Part shown: in pieces, positions 36,208 through 45,618 of the stretch
Layout of the letters: each line of letters begins with the position of its first letter
How positions within the stretch are numbered: position 1 is the first letter of the stretch
NCBI RefSeq assembly: GCF_030285665.1
Contig: NZ_CP127295.1
Span: 5,518,001 to 5,582,000 of the forward strand
DNA: 64,000 nucleotides
Source of the DNA: Amycolatopsis mongoliensis
Lineage (GTDB): Bacteria; Actinomycetota; Actinomycetes; Mycobacteriales; Pseudonocardiaceae
Direction: 5' to 3'
Notes under the pieces: model-generated
What the model was told of the DNA's origin: nothing
The model's database searches: none
What the model saw: the letters and a program-made list of their open reading frames with translations, nothing else
Translations under genes and position numbers: made by a program

Positions 36208-36546
36208 TCAGCGGCGCCGGAGCCGGGCCCGCAACCCCCGCCTCGGCTTCGGCAGGTGCCCACCCGCGATCAGCCACTCCACGAAAGCGTCGGCGTACGC
36301 CCCCGACCGTTCGGTGTCCCGCTTCGGCCGCGAAGCGGTGAACTCCGCGAACAGCGGCCCGTAGCGGTCCCCGAGTGCCTCCGCCAGCTCGGGCCGCTGG
36401 TAGGCCAGCACCCGCCCGTGCTTGCGGCGCAACACGTTCGCCTCCACGCGAAGCCGCGCAGCGTCGAAGCCCGCCGGTGCCGGGCCGTCCGCCAGCAGCG
36501 CGTGCAGCAGCTCCGCCTGTCGTGCCGCCAGCTGTTCCCGGCTCAC
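36208..36546 (-). CDS. Small DUF692 partner protein (possibly HvfC/DUF2063-like)
   Basis: A 112-residue basic-tailed protein (begins VSREQLAARQAELLHALL, ends KPRRGLRARLRRR). The pattern of an alpha-helical N-terminus followed by YQRPELAEALGDRYGPLFAEF and an AYADAFVEWLIAGGHLP segment resembles the helical domain of HvfC-type (DUF2063) partner proteins that bind DUF692 enzymes, but the match is weak and the length is shorter than usual. GTG 36546 overlaps the DUF692 gene stop (GTGA). A role in presenting the peptide substrate to the enzyme is inferred. Confidence 0.6.
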   Translation of the reverse strand: MSREQLAARQAELLHALLADGPAPAGFDAARLRVEANVLRRKHGRVLAYQRPELAEALGDRYGPLFAEFTASRPKRDTERSGAYADAFVEWLIAGGHLPKPRRGLRARLRRR

Positions 36547-37343
36547 ACCGTCACCGCCGCCCGCAGCGCCGCCAGCTCCGCGGCGAGTTCGTCGTCGGTC
36601 GGGTAGTCGTCGTCGCGTTCGAGGAGCACACCCGGCGGGTCCGTCCGGCGGCGGAGCTCGGCGAGCAGCGAAAGGACCTCCGGCAGCACCGGGTGGGCGT
36701 GGGTGTCGTGGTAGACGCCGTCGCGCTCGACGCCGCCCGCCATGTGCACGTACGCCAGCCGCTCCCACGGGATGCCGTCGAGGAACGCCACCGGGTCGGT
36801 GCCGATGTTGCGGGCGTTGGCGTAGAGGTTCGCGACGTCGATGATCAGCCGGCAGTCCGTCCGCTCGGTCAGCTCGGTGAGGAACTGCTCCTCGGTGAGC
36901 TCGGCGTCCGGCCAGTCCAGCACCGCGGCGATGTTCTCCAGCGCGAACGGGACGTCCACGATGGACTGCGCGAGCCGGACGTTGGCCACCAGCACGTCCA
37001 GGGCCTCGCGGGTGCGGGGGAGCGGCATCAGGTGGCCCGAGTCCAGCCCGCCCGCGCGCACGAAGCAGACGTGGTCGCTGACCAGGGGCGCGTCCAGGGC
37101 CCGCGCGATCTCCGCGAGGTGCTGGACGCGCCCGGTGTCCAGCGGCTCCGCCCCGCCGAGCGACAGCGAGACGGCGTGGGGCAGCACCGGCATGCCCCGC
37201 TGGCGCAGCGCGTCCAGGGTTTCCGGGAGGTGGTCGGCGTGCAGGTTCTCGGCGACCACCTCCACCCAGTCGACGCCGGGCAGGCGCGCGATGGACAGGT
37301 CCAGCTCGTGCCGCCAGCCGATCCCGATGCCGAGCTCACCCAC
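36543..37343 (-). CDS. DUF692 (MNIO-family) multinuclear iron oxygenase
   Basis: A 266-residue TIM-barrel enzyme. Motifs from N to C: GIGIGWRHELDLS, EVVAENLHADHL, HAVSLSLGGAEPLD, APLVSDHVCFVRAGG, PFALENIAAVLDW, RLIIDVANLYANARN, YVHMAGGVERDGVYHDTHAHPV. The His/Asp/Glu ligands of the di/tri-iron centre are all present. Characterised relatives (MbnB, TglH, ChrH) oxidatively modify Cys side chains of peptides. GTG 37343 has GGAGG eight bases upstream and overlaps the end of the Cys-tailed membrane-protein gene, so the two are coupled. The likely substrates are the Cys-rich tails encoded upstream. Confidence 0.9.
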   Translation of the reverse strand: MGELGIGIGWRHELDLSIARLPGVDWVEVVAENLHADHLPETLDALRQRGMPVLPHAVSLSLGGAEPLDTGRVQHLAEIARALDAPLVSDHVCFVRAGGLDSGHLMPLPRTREALDVLVANVRLAQSIVDVPFALENIAAVLDWPDAELTEEQFLTELTERTDCRLIIDVANLYANARNIGTDPVAFLDGIPWERLAYVHMAGGVERDGVYHDTHAHPVLPEVLSLLAELRRRTDPPGVLLERDDDYPTDDELAAELAALRAAVTV

Positions 37344-38256
37344 CGCACCCACCTCCGCCGCACGACGAGCCGCCACCGCAGGAAGAGCCGCTGCTGCAGG
37401 ACGACGAGCTGGAGCACGAGGACCCGCTGCTGCACGAGGATCCGCCCGACGAAGCACCGCCGCCGCCGTAGAACGGTGGCATCAGCGCCGCGCTCAGTTC
37501 TTCGTCCGGGTACATCGCCCAGCCGCCGAGGGCGACCGCGGCCGCGGCGCCGCCGAGCAGCACGCCGCCCGCCAGCATCCCGGCCGGCACCGGCCCGCTC
37601 GTCGCGGCGCGGGCCTGGCCGAGCAGGCGGTGTCCCGCGGCCGACGGCTGCCGGGCGCCGGTCTTCGACCGCCGGACCGCGGCCACGATCGTCAGCACCG
37701 CCGCGATCAGCACCAGGAACACCAGGACCCCGACCGGACGGCCGAGCGAGATGCCGTTGACCAGCCGCACCACGCCGAGCACCAGCACCGCCAGCTGCAG
37801 GACGAGCCCGATCGTCCGGGCCTGCCGCTTCGCGGCCGCCGACGCCAGCAGGCCCCGCTGCTCGAGGCCTTCTTCCAGGGCGCGCATCGCCGCGGAGCCG
37901 CGGACGCGCGCCCGGATCGTCGCGGTCGTCTTGAGCTGCGCGACGTCGGCGACCGCCCGCTCCAGCGGTTCGGCCGGCCTCGTCCCGGCCTGGCTGATCT
38001 GCTTGTAGCTGTTGACGCGCAGCTGGCCGCGCTCCACCAGGGCCGCGATCGCCGCGTCGACGGCCCGGTCGGGGCCGCCCGCGAGGAACGCGAGCTGGTA
38101 GACGGTCGGCGGCGGGCCGGGCTGCACGGTGTCCGCCCGCAGCGCGCGGCTCGCGAAGACCCCGGACACGATGACCCGGATCAGCAGCACCGCGCCGAGC
38201 AGTGCGATGTAGAGGACCACGAAATCCGGTCCGGAGATGCCCCACGGGTCGTTCAT
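37336..38256 (-). CDS. TIGR04222-type membrane protein with Cys/Ser/Gly-rich C-terminal tail
   Basis: A 306-residue protein. N-terminal helix (FVVLYIALLGAVLLIRVIV), a middle region of about 100 residues with PPTVYQLAFLAGGPDRAVDAAI and RALEEGLEQRGLL, two further helices (about 155-195), a Gly/Ala-rich helix near 225, then a tail of about 45 residues. The tail carries six Cys: five at exact C-x5-C spacing, then C-x4-C, in Ser/Gly linkers. Starts ATG 38256 after GGGGAG. It is followed by the DUF692 gene with an 8-base overlap. The tail is a plausible substrate of that enzyme; a metal-binding role is also possible. Confidence 0.85.
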   Translation of the reverse strand: MNDPWGISGPDFVVLYIALLGAVLLIRVIVSGVFASRALRADTVQPGPPPTVYQLAFLAGGPDRAVDAAIAALVERGQLRVNSYKQISQAGTRPAEPLERAVADVAQLKTTATIRARVRGSAAMRALEEGLEQRGLLASAAAKRQARTIGLVLQLAVLVLGVVRLVNGISLGRPVGVLVFLVLIAAVLTIVAAVRRSKTGARQPSAAGHRLLGQARAATSGPVPAGMLAGGVLLGGAAAAVALGGWAMYPDEELSAALMPPFYGGGGASSGGSSCSSGSSCSSSSSCSSGSSCGGGSSCGGGGCGG

Positions 38257-38322
38257 CGCCCGTCTCCCCTCAGTGAAGTGCGGTTACCGTAGCTGTGAGA
38301 CGCAGGTGCTCGCGTCGGCGTT

Positions 38323-39228
38323 TCAACCGCCGCAGCCCCCGCCGCCACCTCCACAGCCGCCGCCCCCGCCGCCGCAGGAGCTGCCGCCGCCACCGCCGCA
38401 GGAGCTGCCACCGTAGTAGCCGACGGCGGCGGCGCCGCCCGCCCCCGCCCACCGGCTGCGGCGGATGGAGGCGCGGGTGTCCGCCACCACGGTCGAGCGG
38501 CTGATGGCCAGCCGGACGTCCTTGTCGGGGTGGCTGCCGAACCCGCCGGCCGCGACCGCGCCCGCCGGGCCCGAGGTCAGCGAGCCGGCGCGCTCGGCTT
38601 CGCGGGCCGCGGCCCGCCCGGCGGCGGTGGCCTTCACCTCGGGCGTGTTCGCGGCGCGGGTCGTGACGAAGACGGCCGCGACCGTGCCCAGCACCAGCAG
38701 GCCCAGCAGGAAGCCGACCGGGTGCCCGGTGGAACTGCCGGCGATCAGCCGGACCACCCCGAGCACGACCACCGCCCAGTACGCCACGGCGGTGGACACC
38801 CAGGTGAGACGCACTTTCCGGACGTCGACGAGCAGGCCGCGCGCGATCAGCCCGTGCTCCAGGTCGACCAGCGCCGGGTGCTGCCGCACCTCGCGGCGCA
38901 CCGAGTCGACGGCGGTGCCGGTCTTGCCGATCCGCGCCAGCGCGGCCCGGCCCAGGTCGTCCGGCGCGCTGCCCCGGACGCGGTGCACGCGGCCGGTGCC
39001 GTCCATCCGGATGGTCTGACGCTCCAGCAGGCGCGCGACGACGAATTCGCCGGCCCGCGTGCGGCCGCCGGTCAGCAGTGCGAGCTCTTCGCCCTTTTCC
39101 GGCACGCCCGCCGCGCGGCCGCGCAGCAGCTGCCGGGTGCGCACCGCGGCGTACGCCGCGGGCAGGAGCAGCAGGCCCAGGTAGAGGCCCGTGAACAGCG
39201 GTCCGGGAATGCCCCAGGTGTCGGTCAT
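38323..39228 (-). CDS. TIGR04222-type membrane protein, paralogue with Gly/Cys-rich tail
   Basis: A 301-residue paralogue of the next gene: same N-terminal start (TDTWGIPGPLF...), same ELALLTGGRTRAGEFVVARLLERQTI block, similar HPALVDLEHGLIARGLL segment, two helices (about 145-185), then a tail. Here the tail is glycine-dominated with four Cys at C-x7-C-x6-C-x6-C spacing, ending CGG. ATG 39228 follows GAGGG. It is the first gene of the four-gene unit; 66 bases separate it from its paralogue. Both paralogues end within a few residues of their last Cys. Confidence 0.85.
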   Translation of the reverse strand: MTDTWGIPGPLFTGLYLGLLLLPAAYAAVRTRQLLRGRAAGVPEKGEELALLTGGRTRAGEFVVARLLERQTIRMDGTGRVHRVRGSAPDDLGRAALARIGKTGTAVDSVRREVRQHPALVDLEHGLIARGLLVDVRKVRLTWVSTAVAYWAVVVLGVVRLIAGSSTGHPVGFLLGLLVLGTVAAVFVTTRAANTPEVKATAAGRAAAREAERAGSLTSGPAGAVAAGGFGSHPDKDVRLAISRSTVVADTRASIRRSRWAGAGGAAAVGYYGGSSCGGGGGSSCGGGGGGCGGGGGGCGG

Positions 39229-39302
39229 GACGCCGCCCTCCCTCGTCCGTGTGCGGAGACTACGTTCGAGGAAGGGCGGTGGGTTGCTCGCTTAAGGAGG
39301 AT

Positions 39303-39725
39303 TTAGGACTCGGGTACCAGTTTCAGCGAAATCGAGTTGATGCAGTAGCGCTGGTCGGTCGGGGTCGGGTAGCCCTCACCCTCGAAGACGTGCCCGAGGT
39401 GGCTGTGGCAGGAGCCGCAGAGCACCTCGATGCGCTTCATGCCCATGGTCCGGTCCTCGCGCAGCAGCACGGCGTCGGAGTCGGCGGGGTCGTAGAACGA
39501 CGGCCAGCCGCAGTGGCTCTCGAACTTCGTGTCGCTGCGGAACAGCTCGGCACCGCACGCGCGGCACTCGTAGACGCCGGTGGTCTTGGTGTCGGTGTAC
39601 TCACCGGTGAACGGCCGTTCGGTGCCGGCCTGGCGGAGTACCGCGTACTCCTCCGGGCCCAGCTCCGCCCGCCATTCCTGCTCGGACTTCACGACGCGCG
39701 GGGTGGCGCCGACAACGGGTTTCAT
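39303..39725 (-). CDS. msrB: Methionine-R-sulfoxide reductase B
   Basis: Reduces methionine-R-sulfoxide in oxidised proteins. The 140 residues contain the zinc-binding CxxC pairs (YECRACGAELF and VLCGSCHSHLGHVF), GWPSFYDP and the catalytic Cys in QRYCINSISLKL. ATG 39725 (MKPVVGATPRVV) is used, matching the usual MsrB start; in-frame GTG codons at 39734 and 39743 would add a few residues. It lies 74 bases upstream (in the same orientation) of nothing cotranscribed that is clearly related; the next gene downstream is the Cys-tail operon. Confidence 0.95.
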   Translation of the reverse strand: MKPVVGATPRVVKSEQEWRAELGPEEYAVLRQAGTERPFTGEYTDTKTTGVYECRACGAELFRSDTKFESHCGWPSFYDPADSDAVLLREDRTMGMKRIEVLCGSCHSHLGHVFEGEGYPTPTDQRYCINSISLKLVPES

Positions 39726-39744
39726 ACCTTTCACCCGGTCCACG

Positions 39745-40050
39745 TTACGCCGCGAGCCACGCCAGGGCGTGCACGACGATGTCCCATGCGGCGACTATCA
39801 CGCCGAGCACGATGAGGACCACGATCAGGGCCGACACCCAGTACCGCAGGCCACCGAGGCGGTTGCTGGAATCGGCGAAGTCGGACACGCCGTCGAGGGC
39901 GGCTTCGATGGTGTAGTTGGGACCGGAACGCTCGATCCGGTCGAGGTGCTCGGCGAACGCGCGCGCCTCCGGGTCGTACGGGTCCAGGCCGACCAGGTCC
40001 TCGTGGAAGCGAGGATTCTGGCCCGGCAGCGAAGCTCCGTCGTCGGCCAT
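39745..40050 (-). CDS. Small single-helix membrane protein
   Basis: A 101-residue protein not recognised as a named family. Residues 1-65 are acidic and helical (NPRFHEDLVGLDPYDPEARAFAEHLDRIE), followed by a C-terminal membrane helix (YWVSALIVVLIVLGVIVAAWDIVV). The topology suggests a cytosolic domain with a tail anchor. ATG 40050 is chosen; ATG 40068 would add MAYRGS. It sits between the Ser/Thr kinase gene and msrB, all on the minus strand, but spacing does not demand an operon. Function unknown. Confidence 0.6.
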   Translation of the reverse strand: MADDGASLPGQNPRFHEDLVGLDPYDPEARAFAEHLDRIERSGPNYTIEAALDGVSDFADSSNRLGGLRYWVSALIVVLIVLGVIVAAWDIVVHALAWLAA

Positions 40051-40103
40051 GCTTCCACGGTAGGCCATCCGCGCCCGTCAGCCCACCAGCGGCGCGTTAA
40101 GTC

Positions 40104-41771
<1,668 letters not shown>

Positions 41772-41774
<3 letters not shown>

Positions 41775-41787
41775 GGCGACTGCTCCT
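41772..41787 (-). promoter_or_regulatory. Shine-Dalgarno with a putative non-canonical ATC start for the kinase
   Basis: On the minus strand AGGAG (41783-41787) is followed after eight bases by ATC (41772-41774), which opens IDTGQLIAGHYRLVEHIGSG. A GTC two codons earlier would be a GTG in one substitution but is only two bases from AGGAG. This explains why the complete kinase domain needs a non-ATG/GTG/TTG start or a sequence error. Confidence 0.5.
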
Positions 41788-41876
41788 GACGAAATCCCGG
41801 TGATGGTGTCCCTGCTCAGCGCGTTTCCGCTTCGCGCACCCGATCGAGTGTAGCGGTCGGCCTCGTGCAGTTCGCG

Positions 41877-42572
41877 TCAGCCAGCCGGTCCGGCGGGCTC
41901 CGGCTCGGGCACCGGTGCCGCCGGGACCCGTTTCCGGAAGACCCTGACCAGCCCGACCGCCCCGGCCAGCGCGAACACGCCGTAACAGGCGAGCAGCGCG
42001 GGCGGCGTGTCGCCGGTCAGGGCGTCGCCGAGGACGACCACGGCGACGGTGCCGGGCACGCTTCCGAGCAGCGTACCGGCCAGGTACGGGGCCAGCCGCA
42101 CGGACGACACGCCGCAGAGGTAGCTGAACGGCGCGAACGGCACCACCGGGATCAGCCGCAGCGAGGTGATCGCGAGGACGCCGCCGTCGGAGAGCCGGTC
42201 GTTGACCGTCCGGACGGCGGACCGGTGCAGGTGCCGGGTGACGAGGTCGCGACCGAGCAGCCGGGCCAGGCCGAAGGACAGGCCGGCCGCGATCGTGGTG
42301 GCGACCAGGCCGATGGTGATCCCGGCCGCGGTGCCGACCAGCAGGCCGGCGGCCAGGTTGAAGACGGTGCGCGGGATCGGCGCGACGGTGAGCAGCGAGT
42401 ACGCGACGAGCAGCACGACCGGGGTGGCGGGCCCGGTGGCGGCGGCCCAGGCCCGGAGATCGGCGGGCCCGGGGATCGGCAGCAGGACCGCGGCCGCCGC
42501 GAAGAGGGCGACGACGGCGAGCGCGACGATCAGCTTGGTGCGGCCGGACACCCGGTCCAGGCTACCGGCCAC
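41877..42572 (-). CDS. VTT/TVP38-family (DedA-like) membrane protein
   Basis: A 231-residue integral membrane protein with about five helices. The signature LRLIPVVPFAPFSYLCGVSSVRLAPYLAGTLLGSVPGTVAVVVLG and the upstream AAGLLVGTAAGITIGLVATTIAAGLSFGLARLLGR define the SNARE-associated/VTT domain seen in DedA and TVP38 proteins, thought to act in lipid scrambling or membrane homeostasis. GTG 42572 or GTG 42551 could be the start. It is divergent from the LigD-type polymerase gene and not visibly linked to neighbours. Confidence 0.85.
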   Translation of the reverse strand: MAGSLDRVSGRTKLIVALAVVALFAAAAVLLPIPGPADLRAWAAATGPATPVVLLVAYSLLTVAPIPRTVFNLAAGLLVGTAAGITIGLVATTIAAGLSFGLARLLGRDLVTRHLHRSAVRTVNDRLSDGGVLAITSLRLIPVVPFAPFSYLCGVSSVRLAPYLAGTLLGSVPGTVAVVVLGDALTGDTPPALLACYGVFALAGAVGLVRVFRKRVPAAPVPEPEPAGPAG

Positions 42573-42614
42573 GGGGTGGCGGGCCGGCTCCGCGTCCGGT
42601 GCCGGTCGCCCGGT

Positions 42615-42637
42615 GTCCTGAACGACTCGTTCAGGAC
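42615..42637. repeat. Perfect 23-bp palindrome in a divergent intergenic region
   Basis: GTCCTGAACGA and its exact complement TCGTTCAGGAC flank a central C. It is a variant of the TGAATGACTCATTCA element (core TGAACGACTCGTTCA). Because the flanking genes diverge it cannot be a simple terminator; it may be a regulatory site or a dispersed repeat. Confidence 0.7.
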
Positions 42638-42673
42638 GTCCGCGTCGAGGCTGATCACCGCTAGCGTGGCCGC

Positions 42674-43693
42674 ATGCCCAAGCACGGTGACCCGATCGAG
42701 TACGAGGTGGGCGGCCGCACGGTCCGCGTCTCGAGCCCGGACAAGGTGTACTTCCCCCAGCGCGGCATCACCAAGCGGCAGGTCGTCGAGCACTACATCA
42801 CCGTCGGCGGGCCGCTGCTGCGCGCGATCGGCGAGCGGCCGACCACGCTGAAGCGCTACGTCGACGGCGTCGAGGGCGAGTGGTTCTACGCCAAGCGCGT
42901 GCCGAAGGGCGCACCCGACTGGGTCGAGACCGCCGAGATCACCTTCCCGTCGGGCCGCAAGGCCGCCGAGGTGTGCCCGACCGAGCCCGCCGTCTTCGCC
43001 TGGGCGGCCAACCTGGGCACGTTCGACTTCCACCCGTGGCCGGTCCGCCGCTCCGACGTGGACCACCCGGACGAACTGCGCATCGACGGCGACCCGCCGG
43101 ACCGGGCCGGGTTCGCCGACGCCGTCGAGGTCGCGCAGGTGGTCCGCGAGGTGCTGGCGGACGCGGGGTTGACGGGCCACCCGAAGACCTCCGGCGGCCG
43201 CGGGGTGCACGTGCTGGTGCGGATCCGGCCGGAGTGGGACTTCGTCGAGGTCCGCCACGCGGTGATCGCGCTGGGCCGCGAGGTCGAGCGCCGGATCCCG
43301 GGCAAGGCGACGATCGCGTGGTGGAAGGAGGAGCGCGGCGGCCGGGTGTTCCTGGACTACAACCAGGCGGCGCGCGACCGGACGGTGGCGTCCAGCTGGT
43401 CGGTCCGCGGCACCCCGCGGGCGACGGTGTCGACGCCCCTGACGTGGGACCTGCTGCCCCAGGTCGACGCGGACGACTTCGACGTGCTGACGATCCCGGC
43501 GTTCCTGGCCGAGCACGGCGACCTGCACGCGGCGATGGACGCCGAGGCGTTCGGCCTGGAGAAGGCGCTGGAGTGGTACGAGCGGGACCTGCGCGACCAC
43601 GGGCTGGGGGACATGCCGTACCCGCCGGACTACCCGAAGATGCCGGGGGAGCCCAAGCGGGTCCAGCCCAGCAAGGCGCGGCCGGAGGCGTGA
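42674..43693 (+). CDS. LigD-type DNA polymerase/primase domain protein
   Basis: A 339-residue stand-alone polymerase of the archaeo-eukaryotic primase fold used in bacterial end joining. Motifs include SSPDKVYFPQRGITKRQVVEHYI, KRVPKGAPDWVETAEI, IDGDPPD (catalytic Asp pair), GHPKTSGGRGVHVLVRI and FLDYNQAARDRTVASSWSVRGTPRATVSTPL. No ligase or nuclease domain is attached. Start ATG 42674 lacks a Shine-Dalgarno but has TAGCGT six bases upstream. A separate LigC-like ligase is encoded at 53336; Ku is not in this window. Confidence 0.9.
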   Translation: MPKHGDPIEYEVGGRTVRVSSPDKVYFPQRGITKRQVVEHYITVGGPLLRAIGERPTTLKRYVDGVEGEWFYAKRVPKGAPDWVETAEITFPSGRKAAEVCPTEPAVFAWAANLGTFDFHPWPVRRSDVDHPDELRIDGDPPDRAGFADAVEVAQVVREVLADAGLTGHPKTSGGRGVHVLVRIRPEWDFVEVRHAVIALGREVERRIPGKATIAWWKEERGGRVFLDYNQAARDRTVASSWSVRGTPRATVSTPLTWDLLPQVDADDFDVLTIPAFLAEHGDLHAAMDAEAFGLEKALEWYERDLRDHGLGDMPYPPDYPKMPGEPKRVQPSKARPEA

Positions 43694-43992
43694 CCCGCCG
43701 GACCGGTGTCACTCAGTGGCACCGGAATCCTCTCGATCGATACCGGATGTAATCGAACCCACAACCGTGCCGTGGGCCACTTCCGGGTCCGAAACCCGTC
43801 AAAGGCTTAATCGAAACCTCACGGCGGAAAACGCGGAGTGATCGCGCCACTGCCCGCTGTCGCCTTTCGGGTCACAAATGTCGCACGGCCGCGCTGGTGG
43901 TCTCGACCACCGGCTCCGACGGCGTAACGTGCGGTTCCGGATCGACGACTCTCCGGGGACATGTCCTGGGGCGAGTTCGAGGGAGGCCCTCA
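43694..43992. other. Intergenic region with two hairpins
   Basis: About 300 bases without a gene. CCGGTGTCAC (43703-43712) pairs with GTGGCACCGG (43716-43725) with one G-T wobble, a probable terminator of the polymerase gene. A second hairpin, GGTGGTC-TC-GACCACC, lies at 43896-43911. No promoter could be assigned with confidence, though the ribosome-binding site GGGAGG at 43981 starts the next gene. Confidence 0.5.
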
Positions 43993-44385
43993 GTGGACGA
44001 CCTGATCGCTTTCCTCGCCGCGCGCGTGGGCGCGCGGCAGGCGATGATCATGCAGGCCGTCAGCAAGGCCAAGGCCGGTGACGCGATGAACCGCGGCGAG
44101 ACGAAGGTCGCCGTGGAGCAGAAGATCCGCGGGCTGACCGACCTCGACCTGGACGCGGTCAACCAGATGATCAACGAGATCGAGGCGACCCGGCGGATCC
44201 TGCTCGCGCACCGCACCACGGTGTCGGAGAAGGTGCCCGGCTTTCCGCTCTACGGCAGCGAATACTGGTGTGAGACCTGCCACGTGCCCGCCGACGAGGC
44301 CGGCTCCAACTGGTGTCTCACGCTGCGCCTGCTGGCCCTGCCCTACGCCGACCACCCGGACTACAGCGAGCGCTGGCGCCCCTGA
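43993..44385 (+). CDS. DUF6221-family protein
   Basis: A 130-residue protein of unknown function common in actinomycetes. The start VDDLIAFLAARV, the CETCHVPADEAGSNWC cysteine pairs and the ending RLLALPYADHPDYSERWRP are typical of DUF6221. The Cys pattern could bind a metal. GTG 43993 is chosen because GGGAGG lies six bases upstream. It stands alone, 36 bases before the luciferase-fold gene, with which it may share a transcript. No partner indicates a pathway. Confidence 0.85.
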   Translation: MDDLIAFLAARVGARQAMIMQAVSKAKAGDAMNRGETKVAVEQKIRGLTDLDLDAVNQMINEIEATRRILLAHRTTVSEKVPGFPLYGSEYWCETCHVPADEAGSNWCLTLRLLALPYADHPDYSERWRP

Positions 44386-44421
44386 CGGGAATCCCGTCCG
44401 GCGCCGGGCGTTGCACCCGGG

Positions 44422-45417
44422 GTGAGGATCTCCGTTCTCGACCGCTCGCCGGTGCGGCGTGACGGCGGGACCGCGCGGGCGCTGAGGGACACCGTCGCGT
44501 TCGCCGCCGACGTCGAACGCCTGGGCTACCACCGGTTCTGGGTGTCCGAGCACCACGGCGTGCCCGGGGTCGCCGGGTCCGCGCCGACCGTGCTGGCCGC
44601 CGCCGTCGCGGCCGCGACGAGCCGGATCCGCGTCGGCACCGGCGGCGTCATGCTGCCGAACCACCGGCCGCTGGTCGTCGCGGAGCAGTTCGGCGTCCTC
44701 GAAGCGCTGTACCCCGGCCGGATCGACATGGGGCTGGGCCGGTCGGTCGGCTTCACCGCCGGCGTCCGCGAGGCGCTGGGCCACGGCAAGGAAGCCGCCG
44801 ACGACTTCGGTGCGCAGGTCCGGGAGCTGCTCGGGTTCTTCACCGGCGCACACGGGCACCCCGGTGTCCACGCCTATCCCGCCGAGGGCCTGCGCGTGCC
44901 GCCGTTCCTGCTGGCCACCGGGTCCGGGGCCGACCTCGCCGCGGAGCTCGGGCTGCCGCTGGTCATCGCGCCCGTCCGCGGCGAACGGGCCCTGGCCGAA
45001 GCCGTGACGCGCTACCGCGACGGCTTCCGGCCGTCCGGGTGGGCGCCGGAGCCGTACGTCGTGGTGTCGTCGGCGATCGCCGTCGCGGACTCGGCCGCGG
45101 ACGCGCGCCGCCTGCTCGTCTCGGAGGCGTGGGCGACGGTGTATTCGCGCTCCCACGGCGTCTTCCCGCCGCTGTCCCCGCCCGCGGAGGTCCTGGCCCT
45201 GCCGATGGCCGACCGCGAGCGCAGGCGGCTGGAGGAAACCCTGGCCGTCCAGATTTCGGGCACTCCCGCCGAAGTGGCGGACCGCCTGGGGGCCCTCGTC
45301 GCGGCCACGGGTGCCGACGAAGTCCTCGCCACGACGGCCGCCTACGACCAATCCGCGCGGCTCGATTCTTTCACCGCGCTGGCCGAACTCACGGAGCTTC
45401 ACACGCCCATTTCGTGA
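44422..45417 (+). CDS. Luciferase-like flavin-dependent oxidoreductase
   Basis: A 331-residue LLM-class protein with a TIM-barrel fold using FMN or F420. The motifs RFWVSEHHGVPGVAGSAPTVLAAAVAA, IRVGTGGVMLPNHRPLVVAEQFGVLEALYPGRIDMGLGRS and the C-terminal SGTPAEVADRL are typical. GTG 44422 directly follows GGGG with no spaced Shine-Dalgarno, so the start is uncertain. Substrate unknown; neighbours do not help. Confidence 0.88.
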   Translation: MRISVLDRSPVRRDGGTARALRDTVAFAADVERLGYHRFWVSEHHGVPGVAGSAPTVLAAAVAAATSRIRVGTGGVMLPNHRPLVVAEQFGVLEALYPGRIDMGLGRSVGFTAGVREALGHGKEAADDFGAQVRELLGFFTGAHGHPGVHAYPAEGLRVPPFLLATGSGADLAAELGLPLVIAPVRGERALAEAVTRYRDGFRPSGWAPEPYVVVSSAIAVADSAADARRLLVSEAWATVYSRSHGVFPPLSPPAEVLALPMADRERRRLEETLAVQISGTPAEVADRLGALVAATGADEVLATTAAYDQSARLDSFTALAELTELHTPIS

Positions 45418-45572
45418 GTGGATCTCGAATTGCACTGGTATCACGTCGAAACATTACCAATGGCTTTCCGCTATGGTTTTCCCGTGACTGCCGGGTCGGC
45501 CTCGAGCCGTGAGCAGACGGGGTACCCGGCTGCGCCGTGATCTCCGGGCGGGCCCGTGGCCCGCCGCCTCCC

Positions 45573-45598
45573 GCACGTCTTCCGTCATCGGAACGTGC
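45573..45598 (+). promoter_or_regulatory. Leader hairpin upstream of the S1-domain gene
   Basis: GCACGTCTTCC and GGAACGTGC form a stem with one bulge around GTCATC, directly before the strong Shine-Dalgarno AAGGAGGTGA. About 140 bases of leader are possible if the AT-rich stretch at 45421-45480 (with TATGGT at 45472) is the promoter. A regulatory leader is suggested but not shown. Confidence 0.35.
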
Positions 45599-45618
45599 GC
45601 GGGAAGGAGGTGAATCGC

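Noticed and set aside
35739..36341. Gene covering the minisatellite
   Set aside because: The protein is a low-complexity repeat product in both directions and has no start signal; it overlaps the end of the DUF692 partner gene.
36208..39228. Classical bufferin or methanobactin cluster
   Set aside because: No short secreted precursor peptide, no TonB/transport gene and no MbnC-type partner are present; the Cys tails are fused to membrane proteins instead.
42615..42637. Rho-independent terminator
   Set aside because: It lies between divergent gene starts, so there is no transcript end for it to terminate.
43694..43992. tRNA-like sequence in the gap before DUF6221
   Set aside because: No acceptor stem or TPsiC consensus could be matched.
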